From contig NC_021673.1 in NCBI RefSeq assembly GCF_000247815.1, positions 37,775,102-37,839,101 of the forward strand: DNA of 64,000 nt, given 5' to 3'. This document shows positions 13,200 through 26,567 of this stretch, piece by piece (within the stretch, counting starts at the first letter, position 1; each line of letters starts with the position of its first letter). The position numbers and the translations under genes are program-made. Below the pieces are notes generated by a model. The model was given only the letters and a program-made list of their open reading frames with translations. It ran no database searches and was not told the origin of the DNA. Source of the stretch: Ficedula albicollis. Lineage: Eukaryota; Chordata; Aves; Passeriformes; Muscicapidae.

Positions 13200-14822
13200 T
13201 CATCTTCTCTGATGAGGAAGGCCAAAGGCCCACTTGGAATTGAGTCTGGCAAGGGATATCAAGGACAATGAGAAGGACATCTACAAGTACATCAGTAGTA
13301 AAGGAAGATTAGGGAAAGTGTGGGGCCACTGCTGAATCAGATGGGTGTCCTGATAATGGAAGACACAGAGAAGGTAGAATTACTGAATGCCTCTATTGCC
13401 TCATCTCTACTGCTGATGTTGACCCTTGGAGGTAACAGAAGGCTGAAGAAAGGAAGACTTCCCCTTGGTGGAGTTGGGCTAGAGATCAGGTAAACAGACT
13501 TAATATCATAAACCCATGGGCCCTGAGGGGATGCACTCATCAGCGCTAAAGCAGCTGGCAAATACTGTTGCCATGCCACTCTCCATCATCTTTGAAAAAT
13601 GAGGGAGAATGGGAGGAGTGACCAATGAATGGAGGAAGGACTATGCTACTATCATCTTAAAAAAGGGCAAGAAAGAAAACCAGGGAAACTTCTGGCCAGT
13701 CAGTCTCACCTCCCTTCCATCCCTGGAAAAGATATGGAGCAGATCATCCTGGAGGTCATCACCAAGCACGTAGAAGAAAAGGTCATCAGCACAGTCAGCA
13801 TGGATTCACCAAGGGGAAATCATGCTTGGCCAATCTGATAGCCTTCCATGATGGCATGGCTGGATTGATAAGGGGAGAGCAGTGGAGCTTGTCTACTTTT
13901 ACTTCACCAAGGCTTTTGACACTATCTTCTATAACATCCTTCATAGGTAAATTTGGGAAGTGTGGATTAGATGAATGGATAGTGAGGTGGTTCAAGCACC
14001 AGCTGAGCACAGAGGATCATGATCAGTGGGGTAGAACCCAGTTGGAGGCCTGTAGTCCATGGCATTCCCTGGGAATTAATACTGGGTCCAGTCCTATTTA
14101 ACGTGTTTATCAATGACCTGGACAAAGGGGTAGAATGCACCCTCAGCAAGTTTGCTGATGATACAAAACTGGGGGGAGTGGCTGATACACCTGCAGGCTG
14201 TGTGGGCATTCAGCAGGTCCCTGACAGGCTGGTAGGGTTGGGTGGAGATTAATTTAATGAAGTTTAACAGGGGTAAGCGCAGGGGCCTTCCCCTGGGGAG
14301 GAATAACCCCAGGTACCAGCACAGGTCGGTACTTGACCTACTAGAGAGCAGCTCTGTGGAGAAGGACCTGGGAGCCCTGGTGAATGACAAGCTGACCCTG
14401 TGCTGGCAGTTCTCTTGCAATCAGAAGGACCAAATAATGGTAGCCTGGGCTTCGTTGGGAAGAGTGTGGCCAGCAGGTCGAGGGAGGTGGTAAGCATTTA
14501 AGTATTGCAAAGGCAGGTGCCAAAAGAATGGTGCCAGACTCATTCAAATGGTGTGCAGAGACAGGACAGGGAGAAACAAGCCCATGAAATAAACCATAAG
14601 AAATTCCACCTCAACATGAGGAACTTCTTTACATTGAGGGTAACAAAGCACTGGGACAGGCTGCCAAGAGAGATCACGGGCCCTTCATCTCTGGGGACAT
14701 TCAAAACCCACACAGATGCATTCCTGTGTCACCTGCTCTAGGTGACCCTGCCTTGGCAGAGAGGTTTGGCTAGATGATCTCCAGAGGTCTCTTCCAAATC
14801 TTACAATTCTGTGAGTCTTTGA
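13200..14822 (+). mobile_element. Degenerate CR1 LINE (ORF2 remnant plus 3' UTR)
   Basis: This is an inactive 5'-truncated CR1 non-LTR retrotransposon. Reverse-transcriptase blocks can be read in shifting frames: a WRK-type region becoming HLKKGQ near 13650, the SLTS/PGK-like block near 13710, an AFDT-like block near 13915, ILGPVLFNVFINDLD at about 14076-14120, and the catalytic FADD motif at about 14153. Later come the DLGALV region near 14370, FHLNMRNFFTLRVTKHWDRL near 14610, and the 3' UTR GGCTAGATGATCTCCAGAGG. At least three frame changes and an internal deletion near 14495 break the ORF. The 3' end ATTCTGTGAG is not expanded, unlike its two neighbours. Confidence 0.93.
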
Positions 14823-15000
14823 ACCATGAAATCATGGGCTAGAATATTTTGGTATCCTTCTGACTGAATTAATTCATAGTTTGTTTTGATTCTCACATGA
14901 CTACAAATAAACACATTCTACTTAGTAGTGTTTTATGTTCAACCACACATTCAGAATTATACTATTTTTACACATTTGCCTTACAATTATAGATATCTTT

Positions 15001-15830
15001 AGAATAGAATAGAATAGAATAGAATAGAATAGAATAGAATAGAATAGAATAGAATAGAATAGAATAGAATAGAATAGAATAGAATAGAATAGAATAGAAT
15101 AGAATAGAATAGAATAGAATAGAATAGAATAGAATAGAATAGAATAGAATAGAATAGAATAGAATAGAATAGAATAGAATAGAATAGAATAGAATAGAAT
15201 AGAATAGAATAGAATAGAATAGAATAGAATAGAATAGAATAGAATAGAATAGAATAGAATAGAATAGAATAGAATAGAATAGAATAGAATAGAATAGAAT
15301 AGAATAGAATAGAATAGAATAGAATAGAATAGAATAGAATAGAATAGAATAGAATAGAATAGAATAGAATAGAATAGAATAGAATAGAATAGAATAGAAT
15401 AGAATAGAATAGAATAGAATAGAATAGAATAGAATAGAATAGAATAGAATAGAATAGAATAGAATAGAATAGAATAGAATAGAATAGAATAGAATAGAAT
15501 AGAATAGAATAGAATAGAATAGAATAGAATAGAATAGAATAGAATAGAATAGAATAGAATAGAATAGAATAGAATAGAATAGAATAGAATAGAATAGAAT
15601 AGAATAGAATAGAATAGAATAGAATAGAATAGAATAGAATAGAATAGAATAGAATAGAATAGAATAGAATAGAATAGAATAGAATAGAATAGAATAGAAT
15701 AGAATAGAATAGAATAGAATAGAATAGAATAGAATAGAATAGAATAGAATAGAATAGAATAGAATAGAATAGAATAGAATAGAATAGAATAGAATAGAAT
15801 AGAATAGAATAGAATAGAATAGAATAGAAT
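15001..15830. repeat. (AGAAT)166 pentanucleotide array
   Basis: About 830 bp of uninterrupted AGAAT (ATTCT on the minus strand) abut a minus-strand CR1, so the array is the expanded CR1 3' tail. Five is not divisible by three, so all three minus-strand frames read the same five residues (L, F, Y, S, I). This creates a spurious 285-codon ORF (14999-15856). The plus strand has a TAG every 15 bases. ATTCT is the motif expanded in human SCA10. Confidence 0.98.
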
Positions 15831-16480
15831 AGATTGAAGGGACCTACAATGGCCACTTAGTCCAATGGCCTGGCCAATTCATGGCTCACCAATGCATGCA
15901 TTTAAGACCATGGTCCAAATACCTCTGAAGCACTGCAGCTGTCAACTACCTCTCTAGTAAGCCTTTTCAAGAGTCTGACCATTGCTCATTCCTTCTGTAA
16001 AGAAATATTTCCTAATATTTAGTCTGAACCTCTCATGTTGCACCTTTGAGCCGTTCCCATGCATCCTATCACAGGACATGAGAGAAAAGAGATTGGCACC
16101 TCCTTCCACTTCACCTCCTCAGGAAGGTTCCAAAAGCCTTAATATCTCCAAACTAGACAAACACACTGCTCTCAGCCACTCCTTACAGGACATTCCTCAG
16201 GGCTCACCACATCCTACTTAAATGGTGGGTCCCAGATCTGCATGCACTGTCCTACCACATCCTACTTAAATGGTGGGTCACAGATCTGCATGCACTGTCC
16301 ATGGTGAGACCACACCAATGCTGAACACAGTGGGTTGGTCACCTCTGACTGGCTGGAGATGCTGTGGCTGTTGCACCCCAGGATGGGGTTTGCCTGCTGG
16401 GCTGACAGGGCTCACTGCTGACCAGGACTCCCAGATGACTTTCTGTGGGAACAATCTTCAGCCACATCTCCCAGCTTGTG
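15831..16480 (-). mobile_element. CR1 LINE fragment, minus orientation
   Basis: Reading the plus strand, the sequence follows antisense CR1 order: GAAGGGACCTACAATGGCCA, TTTCCTAATATTTAGTCTGA, then a GTTGCACCTTTGAGCCGTTC-type block. Further in come GGGCTGACAGGGCTCACTGC and GACCAGGACTCCCAGATGAC up to CTTCAGCCACATCTCCC near 16470. The copy is diverged and 5'-truncated and contains a 48-bp internal tandem duplication (16207-16302). Its 3' end runs into the AGAAT array. Confidence 0.85.
16207..16302. repeat. Tandem duplication, period 48, inside CR1
   Basis: Copies at 16207-16254 and 16255-16302 start CCACATCCTACTTAAATGG. They differ by C/A in GGTCCCAG versus GGTCACAG and by a couple of bases at the right edge. 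The duplication arose after the CR1 insertion. Confidence 0.93.
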
Positions 16481-19400
16481 CGGGAGAATTTATACTTGAA
16501 TTTATACTGGCAACAGAGTTAATTGTGGTCAAAAGCATCTCAGTTTTATTTATTTGTTTTCTTGTTTATTGTTGTAGTTGAGTGTCTGCTGTAGAATTTC
16601 AAATTTCTTGAGCAAAGTGTCAAATTCTCTTTGTGTGTGATTAAATTGTTTTATTCTACAAAGATTGTGCCCCCCAAAAGGAGAGGAAGCCCACTTAAAT
16701 GTATGTAGGTTAACAAAAACATTCTTCAAAGAATTTGAGTGAGACTTATGGAACATATGCAACTAAATTATGACACTTGCAGAATTCTTCAAAGACTGTG
16801 CAACAGGATATGGTTTATATTGTTATCTAGGTAAAACCATAAACTCAAAGAGCAACAGATATGCAAGAATGATTTTCTCAGAAAACATGCCACTTATGTA
16901 AGCTAGATATTTGAGGCTAAAACATTGATTTAAAATACTTGGGGATAGATTTAATGAAAAGAATAATAAAGAGTCCTCATGTTGGTTAGTACAGACAGGC
17001 ATAACACAGGCTTCCACAATTTATTTCATCTATTCACCTTGTCCTGCAGTTCACTACTGCTATTTCAATTTTGAGCTTTGTGGACAGAGGCATATCCATG
17101 TTCTGAGCTTTACTGGGTAATGTAACAGTGATTCTGTTACAAAGGTAAAAGGAGAGTAAAATAATCAGATTTTCTTCTTTTTCCCCCCTTGTAATCTCCA
17201 TGCTTGAAGCTAAATTCCTGAAACAGAAAGGTTAGTATCTTTTTACAAAGAGGTCTTCATGGAATGACGCCTTTGAAATCAATAGGAGTTTGTGAGAATC
17301 ATAAATGGCATTGGCAAGGTGTAATTGCTGGGTCAAGGAACAGTGTGTCAGAGCACTTACCTCTGAGATATTTCTCTCTGCCTATCTGTTAGCAGCAACA
17401 AAGAGAATTTCTTTCATTTTCTTACAGCAACTGGGCCTTTTTAAATAGAGGAAGAAAAATAAAACATGAATTCATTCTTACTCAGATTTGAATTGAATGA
17501 ATAGCACTAATGTATAATCTTCTTTCTGCAAAGTGATAAATATTTACAGTGTGTAATGAGATTTCATGTCAAAAATTGATGGTATTTATTGTGTTTTAAT
17601 AAAAGCAGATTTGAAAATGTTAGTTTTATTAAAGAAAAGAAGTGTTGAAAATATTGCCATTTTCACATTTGCTTTTTCTATGGAGACCTTATATGCATAG
17701 ACAGATTTTGAGCTAACTATATTACTATGGAAATCAGTTGCAACAGAGTAGAAATGGTATGAAATAATGAAAACATTAATACTTCTTTACACCTTGTTTC
17801 ATTTATTTATCAGTTACACTCTCCTTTTTTTTTGTTTCCTTTGCCATTAAGGCTCGCACATTTCAATATTAAAAAGGTTTTCTTTCTCTTTTAATAATTT
17901 CTTTTCTTGATTCAAATTTCTGGAATTTATAACAAGAAACAAACCTTTCATACATGACAGAAATAGGGAAGTTAAGGGCACTGCCATGTGGTGTGTACAA
18001 GTTAAGTACTACACAGAGATTTGTGTCTCAGTGAAGAAATTATTTTCAGCAATGTGTTGTTGTTAGAAAGGAGCTGTATCCTCTCTCTGCCCAATGATGA
18101 GTCCAGTCATCAGTTACTTCTAAACTGACTTATGGCAGTACCTTAACAAATGTTGCCATTAGGTAATCTGCTAACTCTATAGAGCTCAGCTTTCTTGGGG
18201 ATTTAAGACACATTATTCAAAATATCAGTACACAGGTGCTGAGTGCTTGAAAATATCTATGTGGTTCCTTCCATTTGTATAAAACTTTTAATCATTTAAT
18301 GTTTCACAAATAGATGAAGCTGGTGATCAGCCTTGCTTTTAAAAGGCTAAAAACTCTAAGTAAACTGTAAAGTTGTTCAATAATATTTAGTTTCCAGGTC
18401 ATGTAGCTGCAAAATCCCTCTTGGCTGGTATTTATGTTAAATTAGTAAACCATTTTCAAAAGGATAAATGCACAAGAAAAGGAATTTTTGTTATAAGTTA
18501 AAAAGATAAAGCAGGAAAGGTGAGGGCAAAATATATTAAGTGTGGAAGTTAGCCTATTTTGTTCAATAATGATTTTTTTAGATTGCATGTATGTAACCTG
18601 CATGTATGTATTAGCGTGTGTAACTCTTTAGATTGGCATTTGTTCTTCAGGCAAACAGAAAGAAACCTCTTACAGGGTCCCTTTAACTGGCATGAAGCCA
18701 GCCTTGCTCATTTTCTGCAGCTGGCATGAAAATAAACTCATTTTCCAGAAGTGACCCCCATTATTTCATTTTTCCTAGCTCCCAACAAGTTGATGAGCTA
18801 TAATACAAAGCAAAGCAATTAATTGTTATGTGGCATCTTTGTTAGAATAGTAGTGGTGATCAGCAGTTGGAGAGGAGGAAATAGTCCTGAGCATGTAGTA
18901 AAATACAGATTTTCAGCAGAATAAATAAGTAAAATGGCTTCAGATAGAAGTTACATACTATTTAGCTATAGGTGGAGATGGAAAGAAAGGTCTTACATAA
19001 AGCAGACTAGAGATTTCCCAACTAATTGAGAGAGCTTCAGGGAGCTTTTTGGTTTTTCTTTTATTTCTTTTTGCTTTTAAAATTCTATATGTGCCTTCTG
19101 CACCTCAAATGCGAGCTTCAGCTTTGGCAAGGATGGGCTTCTCTTCTAAGAAGAGGTGTTGCTCTACAGTGCTGCTCTGACAGAGAGAATTACTATCCAG
19201 AGCAGAAAGTCCCTAAGTCAACCAATATTAAATCTCCTGTGGACTGACACCAGACACAGCTTGGGCTTCTGTCTAAGGGACAGCTGCACACAACCAGTAC
19301 ATTTTTGTTGTGTTTCTTGTTGAACCTTGTTCCACTCTATATCAGTGACTAAATATTGATTGAAGCTGCGCTTGAAGTTCAGCCTCTTATCCTATTTCAG

Positions 19401-20390
19401 CATTGCAAATGTGGGTCACTGGCTATTCTGCTGATAATTGAGGTCTCTTCCTTCTTTGTCACTCTTTCTTTCTCTTAGCACTTCCCATACTAAGAATGCA
19501 CCAGAACTTCCAGGAAATTTTAGCTCTTACAGACTAGAGTCTTCCCTAATTCTAGTTCTGAGCTGTGGACATTTCATGGGAGGCCAAACCAGGGAAACCC
19601 ATGATAAAAAATAAGGTAATATAAAGCAAATCAGTGAGGCTATTGTCATCATTGGAAGCAGAGATTACAACTCTACTATTGTAGAGTGCTGCCAAAGATG
19701 GGAAAGATGAAGGGAAGGATTTTACAACAATGAATGACTAAGAAGACAGACAGTGTTTCCTAGACAGAAGGTAAGAGTACAAGATCATTAAAGTAAAAAT
19801 GAAACATTGCAAATAACCTATTTTGGCACCTGATATTTGTCAGAGAGATAAAGAGAAGAGCAGGAAGATGTAGTGCTGTTGAGGAAGGATGAAAGAGGCA
19901 ATTGTGATCTGGATTATCATCTTGATTCCATGGAAATGACAATGAATTAAGTCTACTACCTATGTTACTTTAGAGGACACAGTAGAAAAGGGAATAGCCT
20001 GGAGAAACAGGAATGCAAATTGAAAATTAAAAATTCTTTTTAGCAGCAGTATGACTAACACAATCAGGTTAAAACAAATCGGTTTTAACAGGTTATTTTT
20101 AATCCTTGTCAGTTCATCACACTCCCATGCTACTGGGTGTACAGATGAAGAGTCTAAAGGTTGTGGGAACATTAAGCCAGGGACCAGAAGGATGAGAGGG
20201 AAGATTTGGCTGTTTAGGATGATGCTTTTATCAAGACCACTCCTCACCAGACTATAACTTTTTGGCACGCTGTGATGCAGTAAACATTTCTCTCCATGAT
20301 CAAACAGCTAAAACCGTTTCCTTCTCTGCATCTACACACAGAGATGAAAGATAAATTTGGAGTGGATAAGTAACTTGATGAGAACTTAGG

Positions 20391-20514
20391 GTAGAAAATA
20401 CGTCTCCAGTTAAGAACATTTATTGCTTACTGATTTACTGCAGGTCTTTGGGGTAGAAAATACATCTCCAGTTAAGAACCTTTATTGCTTACTGATTTAC
20501 TGCAGGTCTTTGGA
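20391..20514. repeat. Tandem duplication, period 62
   Basis: Copies at 20391-20452 and 20453-20514 start GTAGAAAATA. They differ by ACGTC/ACATC and by GAACATT/GAACCTT. Confidence 0.95.
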
Positions 20515-22340
20515 AGGTTATCAGAAGCTCCCAATACAAATTATATATTAATGTTTCAGTTGTTACTTGCAGAAGGACTTGTATTAACCAAGAGTGATTT
20601 TATTTTTCCTGAAGCCCTTTATTAAACTACAGAATAAGCAAGTCTTCTGCAAAGCTCTATCTCAAACCTGGGCTAGAAGACCTTACTACAGGCATAAAGG
20701 AAGCAGTCAGGTGTCTGTCTAAATGTGAGGTTCTAATTCTCATGTTCTGAGACAGCTGAACTGTAGCAGATGTCGTGGGTACGTATTGTGTTTGGAACAT
20801 CTGCCTTCTTCAAGGCTATCTGAGAATGAGGCTTCTTCTCTTTTCATGCTGCATCTTTTGATATACCTGGCAAATGCAACAACTCTGAGCCATTAACCAC
20901 TTGAATGGTATGTGTACTTGTTTCCCATAAAAGACAATGTATTTTGCCTTGCTGACAACTGTTTGTACTAACCTACCTCTCTGCAGAAACATACAAGTTT
21001 GTGAGAAATGTGTGAAGTTTTGGTACTGCGGTACAAATGTAAGAACAACAGTAACTATGTGAAAGTGAACTGGTGAAGAGGTAACACAGCAGCAGCAAAC
21101 AAACTCTGTTTGGTCCTTAATTTTGTGGTAGAAGCTATCTTCCCAAGGAACTACAATAAATATCTTGAGAGACAGGAGTAAAAGGAAAGACTGATCTTTT
21201 GAATAGTCTCTGATGGAGAACAGTTGTTTTCACCAATGACAGAGGACAGCAGGAGTCTTGCAAGAGAAAGGAAGGGAGGCAATGCTGCCTATAAACCAAA
21301 TATTGATGGAAGAGCAGTGACATGTAACTTCCTTGTAACATGGAATACAAGGAGGAAAGATGTACAACACCTCTCTATTAGGAAATCCACTTAGTGGAGA
21401 AGCGTAAAAACCAGCAATTTTTCAGATGAAAACCCACAAGAGCTCAGTTAAAGGTTACCCAATGGGGTGGCATCAGTAATATTGACTGTGACCTTCTGCT
21501 TTAAGGGAGAAAAGAAGAAAGCCTGCTATAATTTGAACAGCAATGTCTATTACAATATTATTAAATGTTATCAGCATTGTAATTCTATTTGGGATCACAG
21601 CATGTCAGATGACAGGACTTCTAAAGCACTACTAAGCCTGACCACCTATTGTAAGGCTATCGTATAGTCTTGGGAGCAATTACTGAGGAGAATATATGTG
21701 ACTAGTCCCCATAAAGTCTTGTGAAGACAGTCTCAAGAACAAATTATATGGAATTTGTAGATCAGAAAAAACATAGGAGGATGTGAAAATGCAATGAAGA
21801 AGAAGCACACATATGTATTTGTGAAAATACTGAATAGAGTCTGAGGGCTATAATCTGTGTGAGAGAAAAAATTAGGAAGTCTTCAACAGTTTTTATGATT
21901 TTAAAATATCTATCAATACTGAAATGGACTTCCATGTTATTGAAGAACATTTCAAGGCAAATGAAGACTGCAGAACTGTTACATTTTTTTGTAAGATAGT
22001 ATTTTAATAAATATGTTTATAAACAGCAAACAATCTGAAAGAATTATGCTAAATCATCCGTAGAAATTCTTGCTTTATGTTTTCTGCAAAATGCGGTTCA
22101 TGTTGACCAATCACTGGGTAGCAATGGAAAAAATATTGTTGTTTCAAGATATTGCAACATGGTATTGATGCTATTAGTGATACATCCATCCCAACTTCAA
22201 GTGACAAAATCACAAAGATGGAAAGATTGTGGAAACTTTAGCCCACCAGTGAGATAACTGGCCTACATAAATCCTATTCTACTGATTATCCTTTCTTTTG
22301 TTATCAACCTGAGATTCATCACTGGATCCATCAAATCAAT

Positions 22341-22478
22341 ATTCTTTTGCCTGTTGGAACAGCTAATACACTATGAACATTTAAAAACAACCAGATCAAA
22401 GGCCATTGTATTCTTTTGCCTGTTGGAACGGCTAATACACTATAAACATTTAAAAACAACCAGATCAAAGGCCATTAA
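22341..22478. repeat. Tandem duplication, period 69
   Basis: Copies at 22341-22409 and 22410-22478 start ATTCTTTTGCCTGTTGGAAC. Differences are A/G in the ACAGCTAAT/ACGGCTAAT region and G/A in CTATGAAC/CTATAAAC, plus divergence at the right edge. Confidence 0.94.
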
Positions 22479-24419
22479 TTTAGTCAGCAGCCCTTCCTGT
22501 AATGATTCTCTTTAACCTTTCTTCTGAGCATCTTATCACACATTAGTTACGTATTTTGTTCTGGTCCCTAATATAAATCAAACTTAAGTCCATTTCAGGA
22601 AAGAAAGATCAGTGCTATGTGCTGAGACAGACAGGCTGACTTTCTCAGCTGGCATAAACTGGTGTAGTTGCAGGAGGGCTAAGTTATGTTGCCCTAGATG
22701 AGAATCTCTTTGTTGTGTCTCTCAGGATAATTCTTTACTGAACCAAGCCCAAGGGGAGAAAGGAAGAGAAGAATGATGGAAAAAAGGAGACCAAAAGGTG
22801 CGCAGGGCAGAAGTACACAAAACCCTCTTCCCCTATCACTGATTACAAATTATTATACAAGCTGAGCCCCATATTGTATACTTCATTTACAGTAATTGTA
22901 CAACAGCTGTATAATAGGTGTAGTTTAAGGTATGAGTGTTGCTCAGAGTGTAGCTTAAATGTCCACAGTGAGATGTGAATATGAATATGAATGGTCCTCA
23001 CTGCATAGTAATTGGTGGTATTACGGGAGTGAATGGAAAAGCTACATATGGATGAATGGGTGGGGCTAGGGAAGGGTGCAGCACGAGAGACTAATGGTAG
23101 ATTTTATTTTCTCACATAGATGGCTTTTCCTTTAAATAATTAGCCAGCGGCAATAGAAGCAAATGAAAAGAAAGAGAAGGAGACTAGTTTGGCACACTGA
23201 AGCTCTATACTCATTACATTAAATCATTCCAATTTCCCTCTCTTCACCCCACCTACCTAGACATTGATCCATCCACATTAAACTTCTAACAGGTTCTAGC
23301 CTTTATGGGGAAAAAGAAAAGGTTTTGAGAATGTGGTAGCATTAACACAAAAGCATGTGTGTTCAGTATACCTTAGAACACTAAAAAAAAAACCAGCCAA
23401 AAGACACCCAAAAATAACCAGCCTGGAACCGAATCATTCGTTTTCACACATGCTACTGGTTTATGTGTATTGCTGTGAGGGTGTTAAAAATGAGAGGTGT
23501 ATGCTGCTGTGTAGGAATGATGAGTTTGGAATCAGAGCTAAGAGCAAAATTGCATTTGTTCAGTTTTCTTCTTTTGTTACAATAAAATTCAGAAAGCATT
23601 TTTCTGGTTTTGCTTTGGGTTTTTTCCCCATATTTTTTTCTTTATTATTTTTGTGAATTCAAGTGCATGGCAATCTGTCCCTTTGATCCAACTGGATATG
23701 TAGTTCTCAGCCAAATTATGAAATTTTGACTACTTGTGTGATTTGATCAATTTATTGCTATATCCAAAATTCTGTAAGTGCAAAGCAAGAGCTATACTTT
23801 ATGACAGGAAAGAGACTTAAAAATCTTGTGAATTATTTTGCAGTATCGCAGATAGCCACTTAAATTGAAAGTTCATATAAACTCAGAGGCTGATCTTGCA
23901 GATGTTAACACTTCAGGAAACTTGAATTCAGTGTGATTTGCTCACCCAGAACATTTTCTCATATCCATGACTGTTTGGAGGTTCTCCCTCCAGCCAAAGT
24001 GTATGAATCCGATTTTGCATTTTAGGTTGTAGTGCAAAGCTGTGTAGTACGAAGCAGTGAATTGTAAAAGAATTGAAACTGATTATACATTACATTAAGA
24101 CAGAAAATATGTTTTGCGTTAAAAACTTGACAAGTTGGTGTTATGCATATTACTGATCCCCCAGGTTCTTGGCTTTTTGATGACCATTTTTTGTTTTGCC
24201 AAACATGATTTCCTAGAGAAGACTTTAAAACCAGAAAGCCTAGTATTGCATCATGCCACCTATTTATAAATTCTAAGGAATAAACACAGCAAAAATTAAT
24301 TACAATTATTCATGTTCTTGAAAATGACAGTACATGACAAGTAAGAAGGGTCACTATTGCTCACTTCTTTTTAAAAACAATCTTTGTTTACCTAGTTCCC
24401 AAGTGTTAAGAGCCGGTAC

Positions 24420-24610
24420 GGTGCATTTGCATAGGATAACTAACATATACCACACCATTTTCACGTCTGCAAGTACACGTGAGTAACCGTAATTACACGT
24501 GACACCAATTACTCTATTACTTTGTATTAAATTATAATGGAAAATTCCACTAGAGAATTGAAGCCTAATTGCATCTTAATTTGCATATTTTTGCATATTA
24601 ATTACATCTC
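24420..24610. promoter_or_regulatory. Candidate enhancer with octamer and E-box motifs
   Basis: Two perfect POU octamers (ATTTGCAT) lie at 24425-24432 and 24579-24586, with a near match (TTTTGCAT) at 24589-24596 followed by ATTAATTA-type homeodomain sites. Two canonical E-boxes (CACGTG) lie at 24476 and 24496, exactly 20 bp apart. The motifs are seen directly; enhancer function is inference. AT-rich DNA produces octamer-like words by chance, so support is modest. Confidence 0.3.
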
Positions 24611-26567
24611 AGATGAATAATAAATTTCAGCAGATTTTTAATTTATGCATAGACACAAAAACAAGTGGAGAAATAATTTACAAAAAAATACCAGCAACTA
24701 TTACTTAGGGCATTCAACTAATTTTGCTTAGTTTAGCAAAACAAAACTTGGTTTGTTTAATATAGCATCTTTAGGCTGATTGCTGTTTATTGCACAATAT
24801 GTCAGTTTTGAAGCACAGAGAGAAGCTGAGTCTTTTTAATAGAAAAAATAAATGTTAATTCAGAGCATTTTAAGTTGAGGGATTTTACATTTTTGAACAA
24901 AATGTTTGGAGGACATTTCTATTTAATTAATTTGAGAATGGGCTTAATTGTGATAGTTTTTTTACTCATAAGACATCTTATCATTGCATTTTTTAATGAA
25001 GGATTAAAAAGTAGAATATTTTTTAAAATCTTGATGAGGATGTTTCTCTGTTAATCAAATGTGGAATGTTTTCTTGTTTAAAGATAGCGGTTAAGCCACT
25101 ACAATTTTGATGACTATTAGTTTCAAACAAAGGGCAAAATTAAGGCCAGGAAATGTGTAACACTTTAAATCAACATATATTTAAATAATTCTGTTTATTT
25201 CAGAGTAATTTTATACAACAGAAAAATAGCTACATAATCAAAATGCACAAAAAATCTTATTTAAACCTTCAAAGCCTTTCTTAACTTTAAAGGCATAATC
25301 CAAGTTACCCCCATTAAATTCAGCTGGACTACTCACTTATACAAGGTTAGGAAGGTAGGAAAAGACAGAGTCAATAATGGTGTTTGCTCTTTTTTGGCTT
25401 GGCATTTCTCAGATCATTATTAGAAAATAAATATATATTTTACATGTCTCTGTAAAATTTATTCAACAAGAAAAAAAAAATTAACAGTGTGAATTTCACA
25501 AAAAGGCTTTGATTCCATATATTTCAGCTACATTTTCAACCCACTTACTGCTTTTCAACCTAGTCTATAAAACTAAAGTCCCTTTACACTGCCATTTCAT
25601 TCCAAAACCTAATCTGGTATGATGCCTTTTGTACCTGCTGCCGCAGTCAATCTGAGGCTGCCTGCACAAAGAATAATTCTATTGATCATTTGCCAAATTG
25701 TACAAAGAGAATGGATGTCAATGCTCTAATAAATCAGGAGACTGTCAAGATGAATGAACATATTTGTCTCCTCCTTTGCTCCAAAAAATTAAAAAAAAAA
25801 AAACAACACAAAACCACCAAACCTTAAAGAAGCATATATTTTCAAATTTGTTTTGTAGTTCTGCCACTGTAGGGGCTAAGCAGAATAGGAGGAGATGGTG
25901 TAATCTCCAAGAGTTCACTCTGTATATCTTCTGGTGCAGTGGTCTGGATTTTACCAGTTGAAATGGCCTGGGAGATTGTAAAAAAGAGTACTTCATAGCA
26001 TATGTTTACATTGTACCAGTTACGGATCATTATTTTTACTTGTCAAGCAGGAGTCCTATGAATACCAAGCTATTCTTTTTGTTTTACAACAACACTTTTT
26101 GAAATTAATATATCCCTAGGAAAAGTTTCCTTTTTCTCTAGAAAGCACTGAATGTAGCAAATGTGTTCTTGTTGTGATGTCTATTGCTATCATGTCTCCG
26201 TTTTCTGGTATCAGGCGCCTGTCACTTGGTTCCATCTGCATAGCACACCAAATCCCATTAGCAGCACCATCTTTAGTACCCTTCTTGTTAAAAGTTAAAA
26301 CAGTTTAGCTTTCAAAAATAGCATTCTAATGAGGATCGGGATTGTCCTTTTACGTTCTGAGCATCCCATTTGGCAGGGTTCAGATAAGCAGAGGGAAATT
26401 GCGCTGAATGAACTGAAGTGGGGATATGAATCTTCAACTGTTAAACAATAGTTCCCTCTCATGGACGCTGGAAGCTACCACAGTTTGCAAAATGTTGCTG
26501 GAGAGTGGCAGCATTTAGAAATAAAATTTTATTTTGCTTCTTCCACGTGCTAAACACAGGATATTTG

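Larger units (their letters stand above)
16481..26567. other. Unique AT-rich non-coding DNA
   Basis: No gene or transposon is recognised across this 10 kb. The stretch contains tandem duplications at 20391 and 22341 and a candidate regulatory cluster at 24420-24610. A moderately GC-richer stretch at 26190-26480 has mixed composition, low repetitiveness and few homopolymers, which is the texture of conserved non-coding DNA. The open frames are short and show no shared signature. Confidence 0.65.

Noticed and set aside
13629..14741. Several overlapping ORFs as separate genes
   Set aside because: They are frame-shifted pieces and shadows of a single degenerate CR1 element.
14999..15856. 285-codon minus-strand ORF of repeated L-F-Y-S-I residues
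   Set aside because: It is only the translation of the AGAAT microsatellite, which has no stop codon in any minus-strand frame. There is no gene context or plausible function.
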